This document shows positions 6,332 to 14,926 of a DNA stretch of 28,791 bases, one piece after another. Position numbers and translations under genes: made by a program. This DNA comes from a virus. The notes beneath the pieces are model-generated. The model was given only the letters and a program-made list of their open reading frames with translations, ran no database searches and was not told the origin of the DNA. The number at the start of each line of letters is the position of its first letter. Position 1 is the stretch's first letter. Where the stretch lies: positions 1 through 28,791 of the IMG/VR virus record IMGVR_UViG_3300021957_000217. One strand, 5' to 3'.

Positions 6332-7486
6332 TTGGATATTGATGTAAACGTAGTGTTTGAACACTTACTAGACAGTAAGACTAAAATAGTTGTTGAGCAG
6401 GGTGGAACAAGGTCTGGCAAGACTTTCAATATATTGATGTATATTATATTCCACTATTGTCAAATTAACAAAGGTAAAACAATAACCATTTGTCGTAAAA
6501 CATTTCCTGCGGTTAGGTCATCTGTAATGCGTGATTTTTTTGATATACTAAAGACACACGACAAATATAACGAAGCGTATCACAATAAGTCAAACAGCGA
6601 ATATACATTAGATGGCAACATAGTGGAGTTTATAAGTGTTGACCAACCCCAAAAGATTAGAGGACGTAAGAGGGATTTTCTTTTTATCAATGAAGGCAAT
6701 GAACTAGATTTTGAGGATTGGCAGCAACTAGTATTTAGAACCACTGAAAAAATAGTAATTGATTACAACCCATCTGACGAATATCATTGGATATATGACA
6801 AAGTATTAAATAGGGACGATGTTGAATTTTATAAAACCACATACCTAGATAACACATTCCTTGACCCTAGTATAATCAAAGAGATTGAAAGACTAAAAGA
6901 AACAGATGAACAATATTGGCAAATATATGGCTTAGGTGAAAAGGGAATAAGTAAGGCAACTATATTTAATTACTTTGAAGTACCACGTATTCCGATTGAT
7001 GCTGAACTGGTTTCATTTGGTGCAGATGCAGGTTACACAAATGACCCAAGCACCCTTGTAAGTGTTTACAAGAAAGACCATAACTTATATATTAAAGAAC
7101 ATCTGTATCGAACTATGATGACTACAAGTGACCTAAGCAATCATTTTAAACAAGAAGGTGTAGGGCGTAATCCAATATATTTCGATGCAGCAGAACCACG
7201 CTTAATAGATGAACTTAGAAGAATGGGTCATAATATACAGCCAAGTTTAAAAGGTAGGGATTCGGTAAACGCAGGGATTGATTTACTGAAACGCTTTAAA
7301 ATACATTTAGTTTCTTCTGATGATAACCTTATAATGGAGTTTAGAAATTACAAGTGGGTCACAGATAAAACAGGGAAGTTAACAAACACGCCTGTCGATA
7401 AAAATAACCACTTGATTGATGCGGTGAGATATGCAACCTATTCAATAATGAGCAGACCAAACTTTGGTAAATATGCAGTATCTTAA
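6332..7486 (+). CDS. terL: Terminase large subunit
   Basis: This 384-residue packaging motor belongs to the Terminase_3 type. The ATPase has Walker A GGTRSGKT (24-31), Walker B FLFINEGNE (116-124, Glu121 catalytic) and a coupling region IDYNPSDEYHW (about 143-153). The C-terminal RNase H-like nuclease has Asp232 in GADAGYTNDPS, Asp285 in YFDAAEPR and Asp363 in HLIDAVRYA. It translocates DNA into the prohead and cuts concatemers. The start is a TTG directly after the TAA of the small subunit gene. No ATG in this frame precedes Walker A, so TTG is the best start. Confidence 0.93.
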   Translation: MDIDVNVVFEHLLDSKTKIVVEQGGTRSGKTFNILMYIIFHYCQINKGKTITICRKTFPAVRSSVMRDFFDILKTHDKYNEAYHNKSNSEYTLDGNIVEFISVDQPQKIRGRKRDFLFINEGNELDFEDWQQLVFRTTEKIVIDYNPSDEYHWIYDKVLNRDDVEFYKTTYLDNTFLDPSIIKEIERLKETDEQYWQIYGLGEKGISKATIFNYFEVPRIPIDAELVSFGADAGYTNDPSTLVSVYKKDHNLYIKEHLYRTMMTTSDLSNHFKQEGVGRNPIYFDAAEPRLIDELRRMGHNIQPSLKGRDSVNAGIDLLKRFKIHLVSSDDNLIMEFRNYKWVTDKTGKLTNTPVDKNNHLIDAVRYATYSIMSRPNFGKYAVS

Positions 7487-7492
7487 AACTGC

Positions 7493-7513
7493 ACCACATA
7501 GGGGTATTTTTTT
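7493..7513 (+). terminator. Weak terminator-like hairpin after terL
   Basis: ACCAC (7493-7497) can pair with GGGGT (7501-7505) with one mismatch around ATA, followed by seven T at 7507-7513. The stem is short and imperfect, so this is tentative. Confidence 0.3.
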
Positions 7514-7537
7514 GTATCTTATAGTCACTAAAATAAA

Positions 7538-7562
7538 TTAAAAAACTTTATATATTAATATG
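7538..7562 (+). promoter_or_regulatory. Leader element at the tail chaperone start, copy 2
   Basis: TTAAAAAACTTTA (7538-7550) runs into TATATTAATATG, so the TTTATATATTAATA element (7547-7560) ends on the first base of the start codon. The same 13-base TTAAAAAACTTTA occurs at 18035-18047, six bases before the start at 18053. The A residues at -3 and -6 fit the start context favoured in Bacteroidota. Confidence 0.4.
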
Positions 7563-8204
7563 GAAGTAAAGTTAAGAATACCAACAACGTTAAATGAAAT
7601 CACTTTAGGGCAGTATCAAGAGTTTTCAAAACTAGATATTACAAAGGAATCAGAAGTACAATCTAAGATGATTGAGATATTCTGTAAAGTACCTGTTGAG
7701 GTTGTACGCTCAATGAAAGCAAAAGATATAACGGATATTTGTACCGTCATAAATACTATGTTTGATGTAGAGCATCAGATGTTGAATAGGTTTCAAATGA
7801 ACGGTAAAGATTACGGTTTTATACCAGACTTAGAAAATATAAGTTTTGGTGAGTATGTGGACTTGGATACGTTTATGGGTGATAACGATAACTTACATAG
7901 GGCTATGAATGTTTTATACAGACCTATTGATTTAAAACAAGGGCAGAGATATACGCTAAAAGAATACGACCCAGATACAAATGAAGAAGCTAAAAACTAT
8001 CCTTTAGATGCGTGTCTTGGTGCTATGGTTTTTTTTTACGATTTAGGGAAGGACTTATCGACAGTTATCCTGAACTCTTCGAGCAAACAGAACGAGGAGA
8101 ATTTAGTGCAATATCTGGCTTCACTACAAAATGGGGATGGTACAATTCAATCTATGCAATCGCTAACGGAGATATTACAAGGTTTGAAGATATCACTAAA
8201 CTAA
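7560..8204 (+). CDS. Tail assembly chaperone, unshifted product (gpG-like)
   Basis: This 214-residue protein has an opening strand and helix of a tail-chaperone type (KLRIPTTLNEITLGQYQEFS), a helical middle, and ends in a polar helix (SMQSLTEILQGLKISLN). By position and by the overlapping second frame it corresponds to the gpG-like half of a G/GT pair, which coats the tape measure during tail assembly. The last 56 codons overlap a second coding frame at -1. The start carries the repeated leader element. The family assignment is inferred from the frameshift architecture. Confidence 0.7.
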   Translation: MEVKLRIPTTLNEITLGQYQEFSKLDITKESEVQSKMIEIFCKVPVEVVRSMKAKDITDICTVINTMFDVEHQMLNRFQMNGKDYGFIPDLENISFGEYVDLDTFMGDNDNLHRAMNVLYRPIDLKQGQRYTLKEYDPDTNEEAKNYPLDACLGAMVFFYDLGKDLSTVILNSSSKQNEENLVQYLASLQNGDGTIQSMQSLTEILQGLKISLN

Positions 8205-8290
8205 ACGTACACGAGTGTTTAACCTACTTAACATATACAAAAGAGAAAAACGAAATTGAAGCAAGGAATATAAAAAACAAATTCAAATGA
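7560..8290 (+). CDS. Tail assembly chaperone, -1 frameshift product (gpGT-like)
   Basis: Slippage by -1 on the run of nine T at 8029-8037 would join the first 159 residues to 84 residues read in the other frame, giving 243 residues. The shifted part contains GEFSAISGFTTKWGWYNSIY and DITRFEDITKLNVHECLTY. This reads as a well-formed protein rather than noise and resembles a segment I recall from Bacteroidota phages. Its stop overlaps the next gene's ATG as ATGA, matching the packing seen elsewhere, whereas the unshifted stop leaves an 82-base gap. The frame has no ATG of its own, only a GTG at 8012. GT-type proteins bridge the tape measure and the tail tube subunit. Confidence 0.7.
8029..8037 (+). 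other. Probable -1 ribosomal frameshift slippery site
   Basis: Nine T follow ATGG. In the zero frame the codons are GTT, TTT, TTT, TAC, so the heptamer T TTT TTT at 8030-8036 is correctly phased for simultaneous -1 slippage of two phenylalanine tRNAs. A seven-pair hairpin with one G-U (8075-8081 with 8093-8099) lies 38 bases downstream, which is too far for a classical stimulator. Confidence 0.65.
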
Positions 8291-8757
8291 GCCAAACAGG
8301 AATAAGAGGTTATTATTTATTGACCCAAACTATTAAAAACGCATTACTAGGTGATATAAACGTTCATACAGTTACAGAGGGTGATTTGTTTGATATTGAT
8401 TTGTCTAAGCAAACGATATTCCCTTTATCGCATTTAATAGTTAATACTGTCACAGCACAAGAAAGTGTTTTAAGGTTTAACATTTCTATCTTAGCAATGG
8501 ATATAGTGGACGAAAGCAAAGAACCAACTTCAGATATATTTATAGGAAACAATAATGAGCAAGATGTTTTGAATACACAACTAGCGGTATTGAATAAGTT
8601 AGTACAGGTTTTAAGGCGTGGCGATTTATATAATGATAAATATCAATTAGAAGGTGATGCAAGTTTAGAACCGTTTGTAGATAGATTTGAAAACAAGGTA
8701 GCAGGATGGACTGCAACGTTTGATATATTTGTTAATAACGACATTGAAATATGTTAG
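8287..8757 (+). CDS. Putative tail terminator or head-tail joining protein
   Basis: This 156-residue protein is alpha/beta in character, with an N-terminal helix (GYYLLTQTIKNAL) and strands such as LIVNTV, LRFNISILAMDIVDE and WTATFDIFVNNDIE. The layout of a starting helix and a final long strand ending near an acidic tail fits small tail-completion proteins that cap the tube and join it to the head. The start overlaps the frameshift product as ATGA; the end overlaps the next gene by seven bases. Assignment is from position and general fold, so it is uncertain. Confidence 0.45.
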   Translation: MSQTGIRGYYLLTQTIKNALLGDINVHTVTEGDLFDIDLSKQTIFPLSHLIVNTVTAQESVLRFNISILAMDIVDESKEPTSDIFIGNNNEQDVLNTQLAVLNKLVQVLRRGDLYNDKYQLEGDASLEPFVDRFENKVAGWTATFDIFVNNDIEIC

Positions 8758-9281
8758 CAGATAAATCTTTACAAGAAGAATTAAACAAGTTCGCTAAGTA
8801 CGTTATACAGCAAAGCAGAAGCAACTTATCTAAAAGCGATAAGAACGACACTAAGGGACTTTATAATAGTTTAGGTTATAATGTAGAACTAACAAGTAAG
8901 GGTGCTGAATTGGGCTTTAGTATGGAACAATACGGAGAGTTTCAAGACAAAGGTGTTAGAGGTAAATCGTCAAGTGCAAAAGCACCAAACAGCCCGTTTA
9001 AATTTGGGAGTGGCACAGGGAAAAAAGGCGGTTTAACGAATAGTATTAATAAGTGGGTTAAACGAAAAGGAATACAGTTTAGAGATAGGAAATCTGGGAG
9101 GTATTTAAGTTATAAAAGTACAGCGTTTTTAATATCAAGAAGTATATACCAAAAAGGTATTAAGCCAAGTTTGTTTTTTACTAAGCCGTTTGTGGCAGCA
9201 TTTAAAAGACTTCCAGATGAACTAATTGAAGCGTATTCTTTAGGTTTAGAAAAAGATTTAATAAAATTAACAAAACGATAA
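8751..9281 (+). CDS. HK97 gp10-like neck/tail completion protein (putative)
   Basis: This 176-residue basic protein has the feature typical of gp10-type neck proteins: a helical start, then a strand ending in EQYGEFQDKGVRGK, where a Tyr-Gly-x-Phe-x-Asp-x-Gly motif precedes a flexible Gly/Ser/Lys-rich loop (GSGTGKKGGL). A C-terminal region with KGIKPSLFFTKPF and a final helix follows. These proteins act at the head-tail junction. The ATG overlaps the previous gene by seven bases. Confidence 0.55.
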   Translation: MLADKSLQEELNKFAKYVIQQSRSNLSKSDKNDTKGLYNSLGYNVELTSKGAELGFSMEQYGEFQDKGVRGKSSSAKAPNSPFKFGSGTGKKGGLTNSINKWVKRKGIQFRDRKSGRYLSYKSTAFLISRSIYQKGIKPSLFFTKPFVAAFKRLPDELIEAYSLGLEKDLIKLTKR

Positions 9282-9282
9282 A

Positions 9283-10395
9283 ATGGCAAAAATTAACACA
9301 AGAAGCCCTTATTATATATATTTAAATGAAAGCGATTTAACAAGTGCTAATTTAAAACTATGGATATATAGCGGAAACCAAGGAACAGCACCTACAACAC
9401 CAACTTACTCTTTAAATTCTACTGCTGTAAATTCAACAATTAATTTTGAGATATCAGAACTTGTTAGAGATTATATGGATTATAATCCTTCTATCGTTTC
9501 AACTCCTGTTATTTGGGTTGATTATCAAATTACAAAAATAGTTGCAGGGGTTGAGGTTGTTATGACAACAGTTCAAAACACTGGTTATTATGGTTACGGA
9601 TATTTCCAAGAGGGAATTAATCCACAAAATGATTCAAGCTTATTACAGTCTAATTTAAAAATAGTAAAGTTAGATGATGCAGCCGTTTATTTACCTATTG
9701 ATAGTACTAAAACTTCAAGTGTTTCTTTTTATCATAACGGACAAGAAATATATAAGCAAAACATTACTGGCTCATTATCAAATTTGTTTCAAATAAAATA
9801 CATAACAAATTCAGTTAGTCCATCTGATGAGTTTGAGGATAGGGTTTTAAATGATGGCGGTACTTTCGAGGACAACCTTTGTTTAGATTCATTCTTAGAT
9901 AGTACAACGTTATTTCCTGTTGACACCATATATGTTAATTCAATAGATGGAAGCGTTGACCTTATAAAGGTTGAAAACATTGAGGAATGCAAATATCAGC
10001 CTTACAAATTAATTTTTATAAATAAGTTCGGTGCATTGCAAGATGTGTGGTTTTTTAAACGTAGTAATAAGCAACTATCTACTAAAAAAGAGGGTTTCAA
10101 AAGAAATACACTTACAGCACTTGGCTATGCAATAGACCAACACCAACAAAAGAACCTATATAAAATGGGTACTGAAAAAATGGACTTAAACACTGGTTAC
10201 TACCCAGAAGATTATAACGATGTATTTAAGGAAATGCAGTTAAGCGAGGACTGTTGGATTGAAATAGATGGCGAAGTTTTACCAGTAAATATAAGCGATT
10301 CAAGTTTTAGCTACAAGACGAGTTTGAATGATAAGCTAATAAACTATAATATAAAGATTGATTTCGCTTTTGACACAATAAATAACATTAGATAG
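9283..10395 (+). CDS. Tail or baseplate structural protein, 370 aa
   Basis: The protein is beta-rich and starts with TRSPYYIYLNESDLTSANLK, then FEISELVRDYMDYNPS. Near its middle, after EECKYQPYKLIFINKFGALQ, comes DVWFFKRSNK, a segment I recall from Bacteroidota phage structural proteins. The absence of a signal peptide and its place between neck proteins and the large 868-residue tail protein suggest a distal-tail or baseplate component. Exact role unknown. Its stop abuts the next start. Confidence 0.55.
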   Translation: MAKINTRSPYYIYLNESDLTSANLKLWIYSGNQGTAPTTPTYSLNSTAVNSTINFEISELVRDYMDYNPSIVSTPVIWVDYQITKIVAGVEVVMTTVQNTGYYGYGYFQEGINPQNDSSLLQSNLKIVKLDDAAVYLPIDSTKTSSVSFYHNGQEIYKQNITGSLSNLFQIKYITNSVSPSDEFEDRVLNDGGTFEDNLCLDSFLDSTTLFPVDTIYVNSIDGSVDLIKVENIEECKYQPYKLIFINKFGALQDVWFFKRSNKQLSTKKEGFKRNTLTALGYAIDQHQQKNLYKMGTEKMDLNTGYYPEDYNDVFKEMQLSEDCWIEIDGEVLPVNISDSSFSYKTSLNDKLINYNIKIDFAFDTINNIR

Positions 10396-13002
10396 ATGCA
10401 GATAATTGACTTATATATAAGGGATGGGAATAAGTATAGTTCTAACGGAAATTTTCCAACTCAAACAAGGCTAGTTGATACATCAACAGACTTCACATTA
10501 AGTGACTTTAAAGTAGGTCAAATAATTAAAAACCTTAATTCAGGAGTAGAAGGTAAAATTACAGCAATAGCACCTAGTGGGAATGTTAATACTTTAGATA
10601 TTGATGGCGGAGGGTTTTCTGGTAACAATCAACCATATCAAATATATAACGAATTTACAAAGTTAGATTTGTTTAAAGATGAAAGCGTTTCTATTACAGA
10701 TAGTATTCAAAACGTAAAAGACCCATCTAAAATATTTGCACCATTTAGCCAACAGTTTAGTGTACCTGCTTCAAAGAATAACAATAAAGTTTTTAAACAT
10801 TATTATAATGGTAAGATTGAAAACAGTTACGATGCTAGATATAAAGGTGATGCGTTAATACAGCTAAACGGATTAAATTACAAAATAGGAAAGTTCAGCT
10901 TAACATCTGTTGAATTAAAAAACAATGTAGCTTATTCATATAAATTAGTTTTTACAGGTGAATCTGTTGAGTTTAAAGATTTACTAGCTGAGAATGAACT
11001 TAGTTCTTTAGATTACCCAGATACTTTAAATTTTGAGTATGATAGTGATTTTGTAAAAAGTAAATTAAGGGGTAGTGCAGCAGGTGATGATTTAGTGTTT
11101 CCACTTATAACGCATAGTAAGAATATGCGATACGGCTACAATGACCAAGAAGGGTATAAGGATGTTATAAGTAATACCCATATAAACTATTCTGATTTAA
11201 AACCTGCATTAAAAACTAAAGTTATTATTGATGCAATAGAAAACACTTATCCACAAATAAAATTTAGTCAACAGTTTTTTAATAGTTCTACATTTAAAAA
11301 GCTTTATATGTGGCTTCACAGAGAAGAAGGTTTTTTGTCTAATGCCGATGAAGGTGGTGCAGTTCAAACGATAAGCACTAGATTTTCGTATGTACACAGT
11401 GTTTGGACTGGTAATTACAATTATTATGACTTTGTTTCTGGAACAGAATTAAGACCTGCTGCACCTTTTGAAGATAATTTTTTTGGTCGTAATTGGGGAT
11501 ATTTATTCGAATTGACAGTTAATTCACCTGACCAAAATAGGACTTATGATGTACAAATATTAAGAAATTCTGATAATTCAGAAGTGGCAAATTTCAGTGG
11601 AACAGGAACTCAAACTTTTTCTCATCAATTTTCATTGGATAACTGGGGTGAGGAAATAATTAACGTGCAGATAAATATAATAACAGCCAACACTTTAGGA
11701 ATGTCACAAGACTTGGTTGTTACTGAAAATTACAGGTTTGGGAACAGTAGTTGGCAGTCTTATGACCAAGGGGTTTATGAAAAGTCAGCACCTACATCTG
11801 CAAACGTAGTGACAATAAGCAGACAAATGCCTAAAATTAAAATATTTGATTTTCTTAAAAACATTTTTACGATGTTTAATTTAACTGCATATAAAGAGGA
11901 CGGGATTATTAATGTTTTACCTTTAGATGATTATTACAATGCAGGAAATTATTATGACATTACCGAGTATGTAGATACACAGAAATCAAAAGTGTCTAAA
12001 TTATTGCAGTTTAAAAATATGTTATTTAAGTTTAAAAGTAAAAAATCATATTTAGTACAGTTTTCAGAAGAACAACAAGGCAATAAATTTTCAGAAGAAA
12101 GTTATGGAAATGACAAATGGGATGGGGGTAATTATAAAGTTGAAGTTGGTTTTGAGAAAATGATGTACGAAAGATTAACTGATGAAGAAACAGGTAATTT
12201 AACTGCGGTGACACAGGGTGCTATGTTAGATAAAAAGTTTGAACCAACAATCGGTGAGCCTTTATTACTTTATTGTTTAAGTACACAAACTTCTGGCGGT
12301 GTTTCTAATAGGCTTTTATTTGAAGAACCCGATGGAAGTACAACGACTATTAACCCTTATATAAGACCCTCAAACTCTTTACCAAATTTATTTTTTGGAA
12401 GGGTTTTTAATACTTTAAATTTTGGTGTTGAAATTGATGAATACACTTTAACCACAGGTACACAAGCTGTCTCTGATGATTTATTTACTAAGTATTACAG
12501 AAATTATGTGGCTAATATTTTCGCAAGGGATTCTAGAAAATTAAATGTTACTGCTTATTTACCTTTAAATGTAATTTTAAATTATAGACTAAATGATGTT
12601 TTTATTATAAATAATACCGAGTACAGAATAAACTCAGTAAAGACAAATCTACTGACAAACAAAACAGATTTAGAATTGTACAATTTACAAGTGAATACAT
12701 CGCAAAGCATAAACGGACAAAGACCAGATTTAAGCAGAGTTCAGAATTTAGAAACAACAAGCAAAACATCTTCTACGATAGCTTTTGATTGGGATGCTAT
12801 AACCGATTCTAACCTTATTAAATATGATATATATATAGATGATGTTTATGATACTTCTGTTTTATCTACCGAGCCTACTGGCAAGGAACGGTTAAATTTA
12901 GATTCTGACACAACTTATAAAATATCTATAAGACCAATTTACGATATAGACGGAACTGAGTTTGCAGCGTTTGACACTGATTTATTTGAAACAACACTAT
13001 AA
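10396..13002 (+). CDS. Large tail/baseplate protein with C-terminal FN3 domain
   Basis: At 868 residues this is the longest protein in the window. The N terminus (IIDLYIRDGNKY, then VDTSTDFTLSDFKVGQIIKN) is beta-rich. The middle has segments such as FAPFSQQFSVPASKNN, KIFDFLKNIFTMFNLTAYKE and DGIINVLPLDDYYNAG, reminiscent of tail hub or host-contact proteins. Residues about 775-868 look like a fibronectin type III domain: SRVQNLETTSKTSSTIAFDW, a YDIYIDD strand, then TTYKISIRPIYD. FN3 domains are common on phage tail proteins and may contact the cell surface. It likely forms the tail tip with its neighbour. Confidence 0.6.
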   Translation: MQIIDLYIRDGNKYSSNGNFPTQTRLVDTSTDFTLSDFKVGQIIKNLNSGVEGKITAIAPSGNVNTLDIDGGGFSGNNQPYQIYNEFTKLDLFKDESVSITDSIQNVKDPSKIFAPFSQQFSVPASKNNNKVFKHYYNGKIENSYDARYKGDALIQLNGLNYKIGKFSLTSVELKNNVAYSYKLVFTGESVEFKDLLAENELSSLDYPDTLNFEYDSDFVKSKLRGSAAGDDLVFPLITHSKNMRYGYNDQEGYKDVISNTHINYSDLKPALKTKVIIDAIENTYPQIKFSQQFFNSSTFKKLYMWLHREEGFLSNADEGGAVQTISTRFSYVHSVWTGNYNYYDFVSGTELRPAAPFEDNFFGRNWGYLFELTVNSPDQNRTYDVQILRNSDNSEVANFSGTGTQTFSHQFSLDNWGEEIINVQINIITANTLGMSQDLVVTENYRFGNSSWQSYDQGVYEKSAPTSANVVTISRQMPKIKIFDFLKNIFTMFNLTAYKEDGIINVLPLDDYYNAGNYYDITEYVDTQKSKVSKLLQFKNMLFKFKSKKSYLVQFSEEQQGNKFSEESYGNDKWDGGNYKVEVGFEKMMYERLTDEETGNLTAVTQGAMLDKKFEPTIGEPLLLYCLSTQTSGGVSNRLLFEEPDGSTTTINPYIRPSNSLPNLFFGRVFNTLNFGVEIDEYTLTTGTQAVSDDLFTKYYRNYVANIFARDSRKLNVTAYLPLNVILNYRLNDVFIINNTEYRINSVKTNLLTNKTDLELYNLQVNTSQSINGQRPDLSRVQNLETTSKTSSTIAFDWDAITDSNLIKYDIYIDDVYDTSVLSTEPTGKERLNLDSDTTYKISIRPIYDIDGTEFAAFDTDLFETTL

Positions 13003-13005
13003 AAT

Positions 13006-13146
13006 ATGATTAAATTAATAATAGAAAGTTTAAAGTACGCTAACGGAGAAACCGAAAATCTAAGGATAGCACAAGGGAAATACAAATTACCAACAACAAT
13101 TAAAGAAAGTTACAAATCTTTAAAACAAGAAATGAAATGGCAATAG
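13006..13146 (+). CDS. Small basic protein, 46 aa
   Basis: A short ORF lies between the large tail protein and the tape measure, overlapping the latter by ten bases. The product is Lys-rich with MIKLIIESLKYANGE followed by IAQGKYKLPTTIKESYKSL. No family recognised. Position and clean packing support it. Confidence 0.45.
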   Translation: MIKLIIESLKYANGETENLRIAQGKYKLPTTIKESYKSLKQEMKWQ

Positions 13147-14888
13147 AAAAAACAATAGAATTAAATGTAGATAGTAAAGGCGCACAAGCTGATTTTGGTA
13201 AGTTAGCTGATGCAATACAAGAACTTAATAAAACTTTTTCTAAGTTTTCAGAAGATACAACTGATGGCTTAGAAGATGTGAAAAAGGGTGCTGAAAAAAC
13301 ATCTAAGGGTGTAGGTTCTATTGGTAAAACATTGAAAAATCTTGGTTCAGGAATTGGAGTTGTTTTCTTATTAAATAAGGCTTTTGAAATATTTAAGAAA
13401 TTAGCAGAGGAAAATCAAGTTGTACTAGATGCTTTCAATACTGTATTTGAAGTTTTAAGCATTGCATTTAACGACTTCTTTAATTTTGTTATAGATAATT
13501 CTAGTGGTATAATTAGCTTCTTTAAAGCTATATTTGAAGACCCTTTAGGCTCTATCAAAGATTTTGGAAGGTTAGTTAAGGAGAATATAATAGAACGAAT
13601 GACATCCACTTTAGAGGTGGCAGGTCATTTAGGTAAGGCACTTAAAAAACTATTCACAGGCGATTTTAAGGGTGCTATTGATTCCGTTAAAGATGCAGGT
13701 AAAGAAATGGTTGATGTTATTACAGGTGTTGATGATTCGGCAGATAAAATTGTTGAGGGTGTAAATTCTATTACAACAGCCGTTACTAATTACGCAACTG
13801 AAACCGTAAAAGCAGCACAAGAAAATGTTAAACTCGCAAAGGCTTCTGAGTTAGCAGCAGTTAAAAATCAAGGTTTAATTGAAAGTTATGATAGACAAGC
13901 TGAACTACTTAGGCAAACAAGGGACGATGAAAGTAAAAGTATTGAGGAAAGAATAAAAGCAAATGAAGATTTAGCTAAGGTTTTAGATGACCAAGAAAAA
14001 GCAATGAAAGAAAACGCTGCTATATTAGTAAGGAGAGCGGAAGTTGAGTTGGCTAAAAACAAGGAGAGTATTGAATTACAAAAAGCGTATCAAGAAGCAC
14101 TGAACGAACAGGCAGGGATTGAAGCACAAATAACAGGGTTTAGAAGTGAACAGCAAACTAATACAAATTCATTACTAAAAGAGCAAAAAGAAATTGCACA
14201 AGAACTTGCTTTAATTGGAAAAGATGAACGAGAGATTGAAAGACAGGAATTGCTTAACAACTATGAAGCTAAAAAAGAATTAATAAACAGAGAAGTAACA
14301 GATAAAATTGAAAAAGATGCGTTACTATTAGAAGCAGAAGGAACATACAGGGAACAGTTAAACGAATTAAATAAAAGTTATTCAGATGCTTCTGTTGATA
14401 TAGCTAAAAAAGAAAGTGAAGCTAAACAAAAAGCATTAAATGGATATGCTAGTGCATTAAGCGATATATCTGGCGTTCTAGGTCAAGAAACAGAAGCAGG
14501 TAAAGGGATTGCGATTGCATCGTCTTTGGTTAATACTTATGCAGCAATATCAGGACAATTAAAAGCGTTTTCTGGAGTTCCAATCCCAGGTTATGCTATT
14601 GCACAAGCTATTGCAACAGGTGTAACAGGGTTCGCACAAGTCAAGAAAATTGCAAGTGTAAAAATACCAAACAGCGGAGGGGGTGGTGGTTCAACAGGAA
14701 GCCCTCCAAGTGGTGGGTCTGCACCAACACCGCCAAGTTTTAATGTTGTAGGTTCAAGTGAAACAAGTGCTTTGGGTGATGCGGTTGCAAGTCAAACAAA
14801 CGAACCAGTTCAAGCGTATGTAGTTTCAAACGATGTAACAACAGCACAAAGTTTACAGAACAATATCGTTGAAGGTGCTACAATATAA
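13137..14888 (+). CDS. Tail tape measure-like protein
   Basis: The 583-residue protein has the layout of a siphovirus tape measure. A polar start (IELNVDSKGAQADFGKLADA) leads to hydrophobic segments at about 70-86 and 95-135, then a long charged coiled-coil region (about 215-430, with KSIEERIKANEDLAKVLDDQ), a small-residue hydrophobic stretch (IAIASSLVNTYAAISGQL) and a Gly/Pro/Ser linker from about 513. The final segment has PVQAYVVSNDVTTAQSL. Tape measures set tail length and form a channel for DNA. It is short for the family and lies far from the chaperone pair, so other coiled-coil structural roles are possible. Confidence 0.65.
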   Translation: MAIEKTIELNVDSKGAQADFGKLADAIQELNKTFSKFSEDTTDGLEDVKKGAEKTSKGVGSIGKTLKNLGSGIGVVFLLNKAFEIFKKLAEENQVVLDAFNTVFEVLSIAFNDFFNFVIDNSSGIISFFKAIFEDPLGSIKDFGRLVKENIIERMTSTLEVAGHLGKALKKLFTGDFKGAIDSVKDAGKEMVDVITGVDDSADKIVEGVNSITTAVTNYATETVKAAQENVKLAKASELAAVKNQGLIESYDRQAELLRQTRDDESKSIEERIKANEDLAKVLDDQEKAMKENAAILVRRAEVELAKNKESIELQKAYQEALNEQAGIEAQITGFRSEQQTNTNSLLKEQKEIAQELALIGKDEREIERQELLNNYEAKKELINREVTDKIEKDALLLEAEGTYREQLNELNKSYSDASVDIAKKESEAKQKALNGYASALSDISGVLGQETEAGKGIAIASSLVNTYAAISGQLKAFSGVPIPGYAIAQAIATGVTGFAQVKKIASVKIPNSGGGGGSTGSPPSGGSAPTPPSFNVVGSSETSALGDAVASQTNEPVQAYVVSNDVTTAQSLQNNIVEGATI

Positions 14889-14911
14889 AAAACAAAAATA
14901 AATAAATTTAA

Positions 14912-14926
14912 TTATATATTATTATG
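14912..14926 (+). promoter_or_regulatory. Leader element at the protease start, variant copy
   Basis: TTATATATTATTATG differs by one base from the TTATATATTAATATG found at 7548 and 18666 and again ends in the start codon. It lies in a 35-base AT-only gap that begins a new gene group. Confidence 0.35.

Noticed and set aside
8012-8290. Independent 92-codon gene starting with GTG
   Set aside because: There is no ATG or leader, and the frame is better explained as the -1 extension of the gene at 7560.
11247-11255. Perfect DnaA box TTATCCACA
   Set aside because: It is a single copy inside the coding sequence of the large tail protein with no second box or AT-rich unwinding region nearby, so chance is likely.
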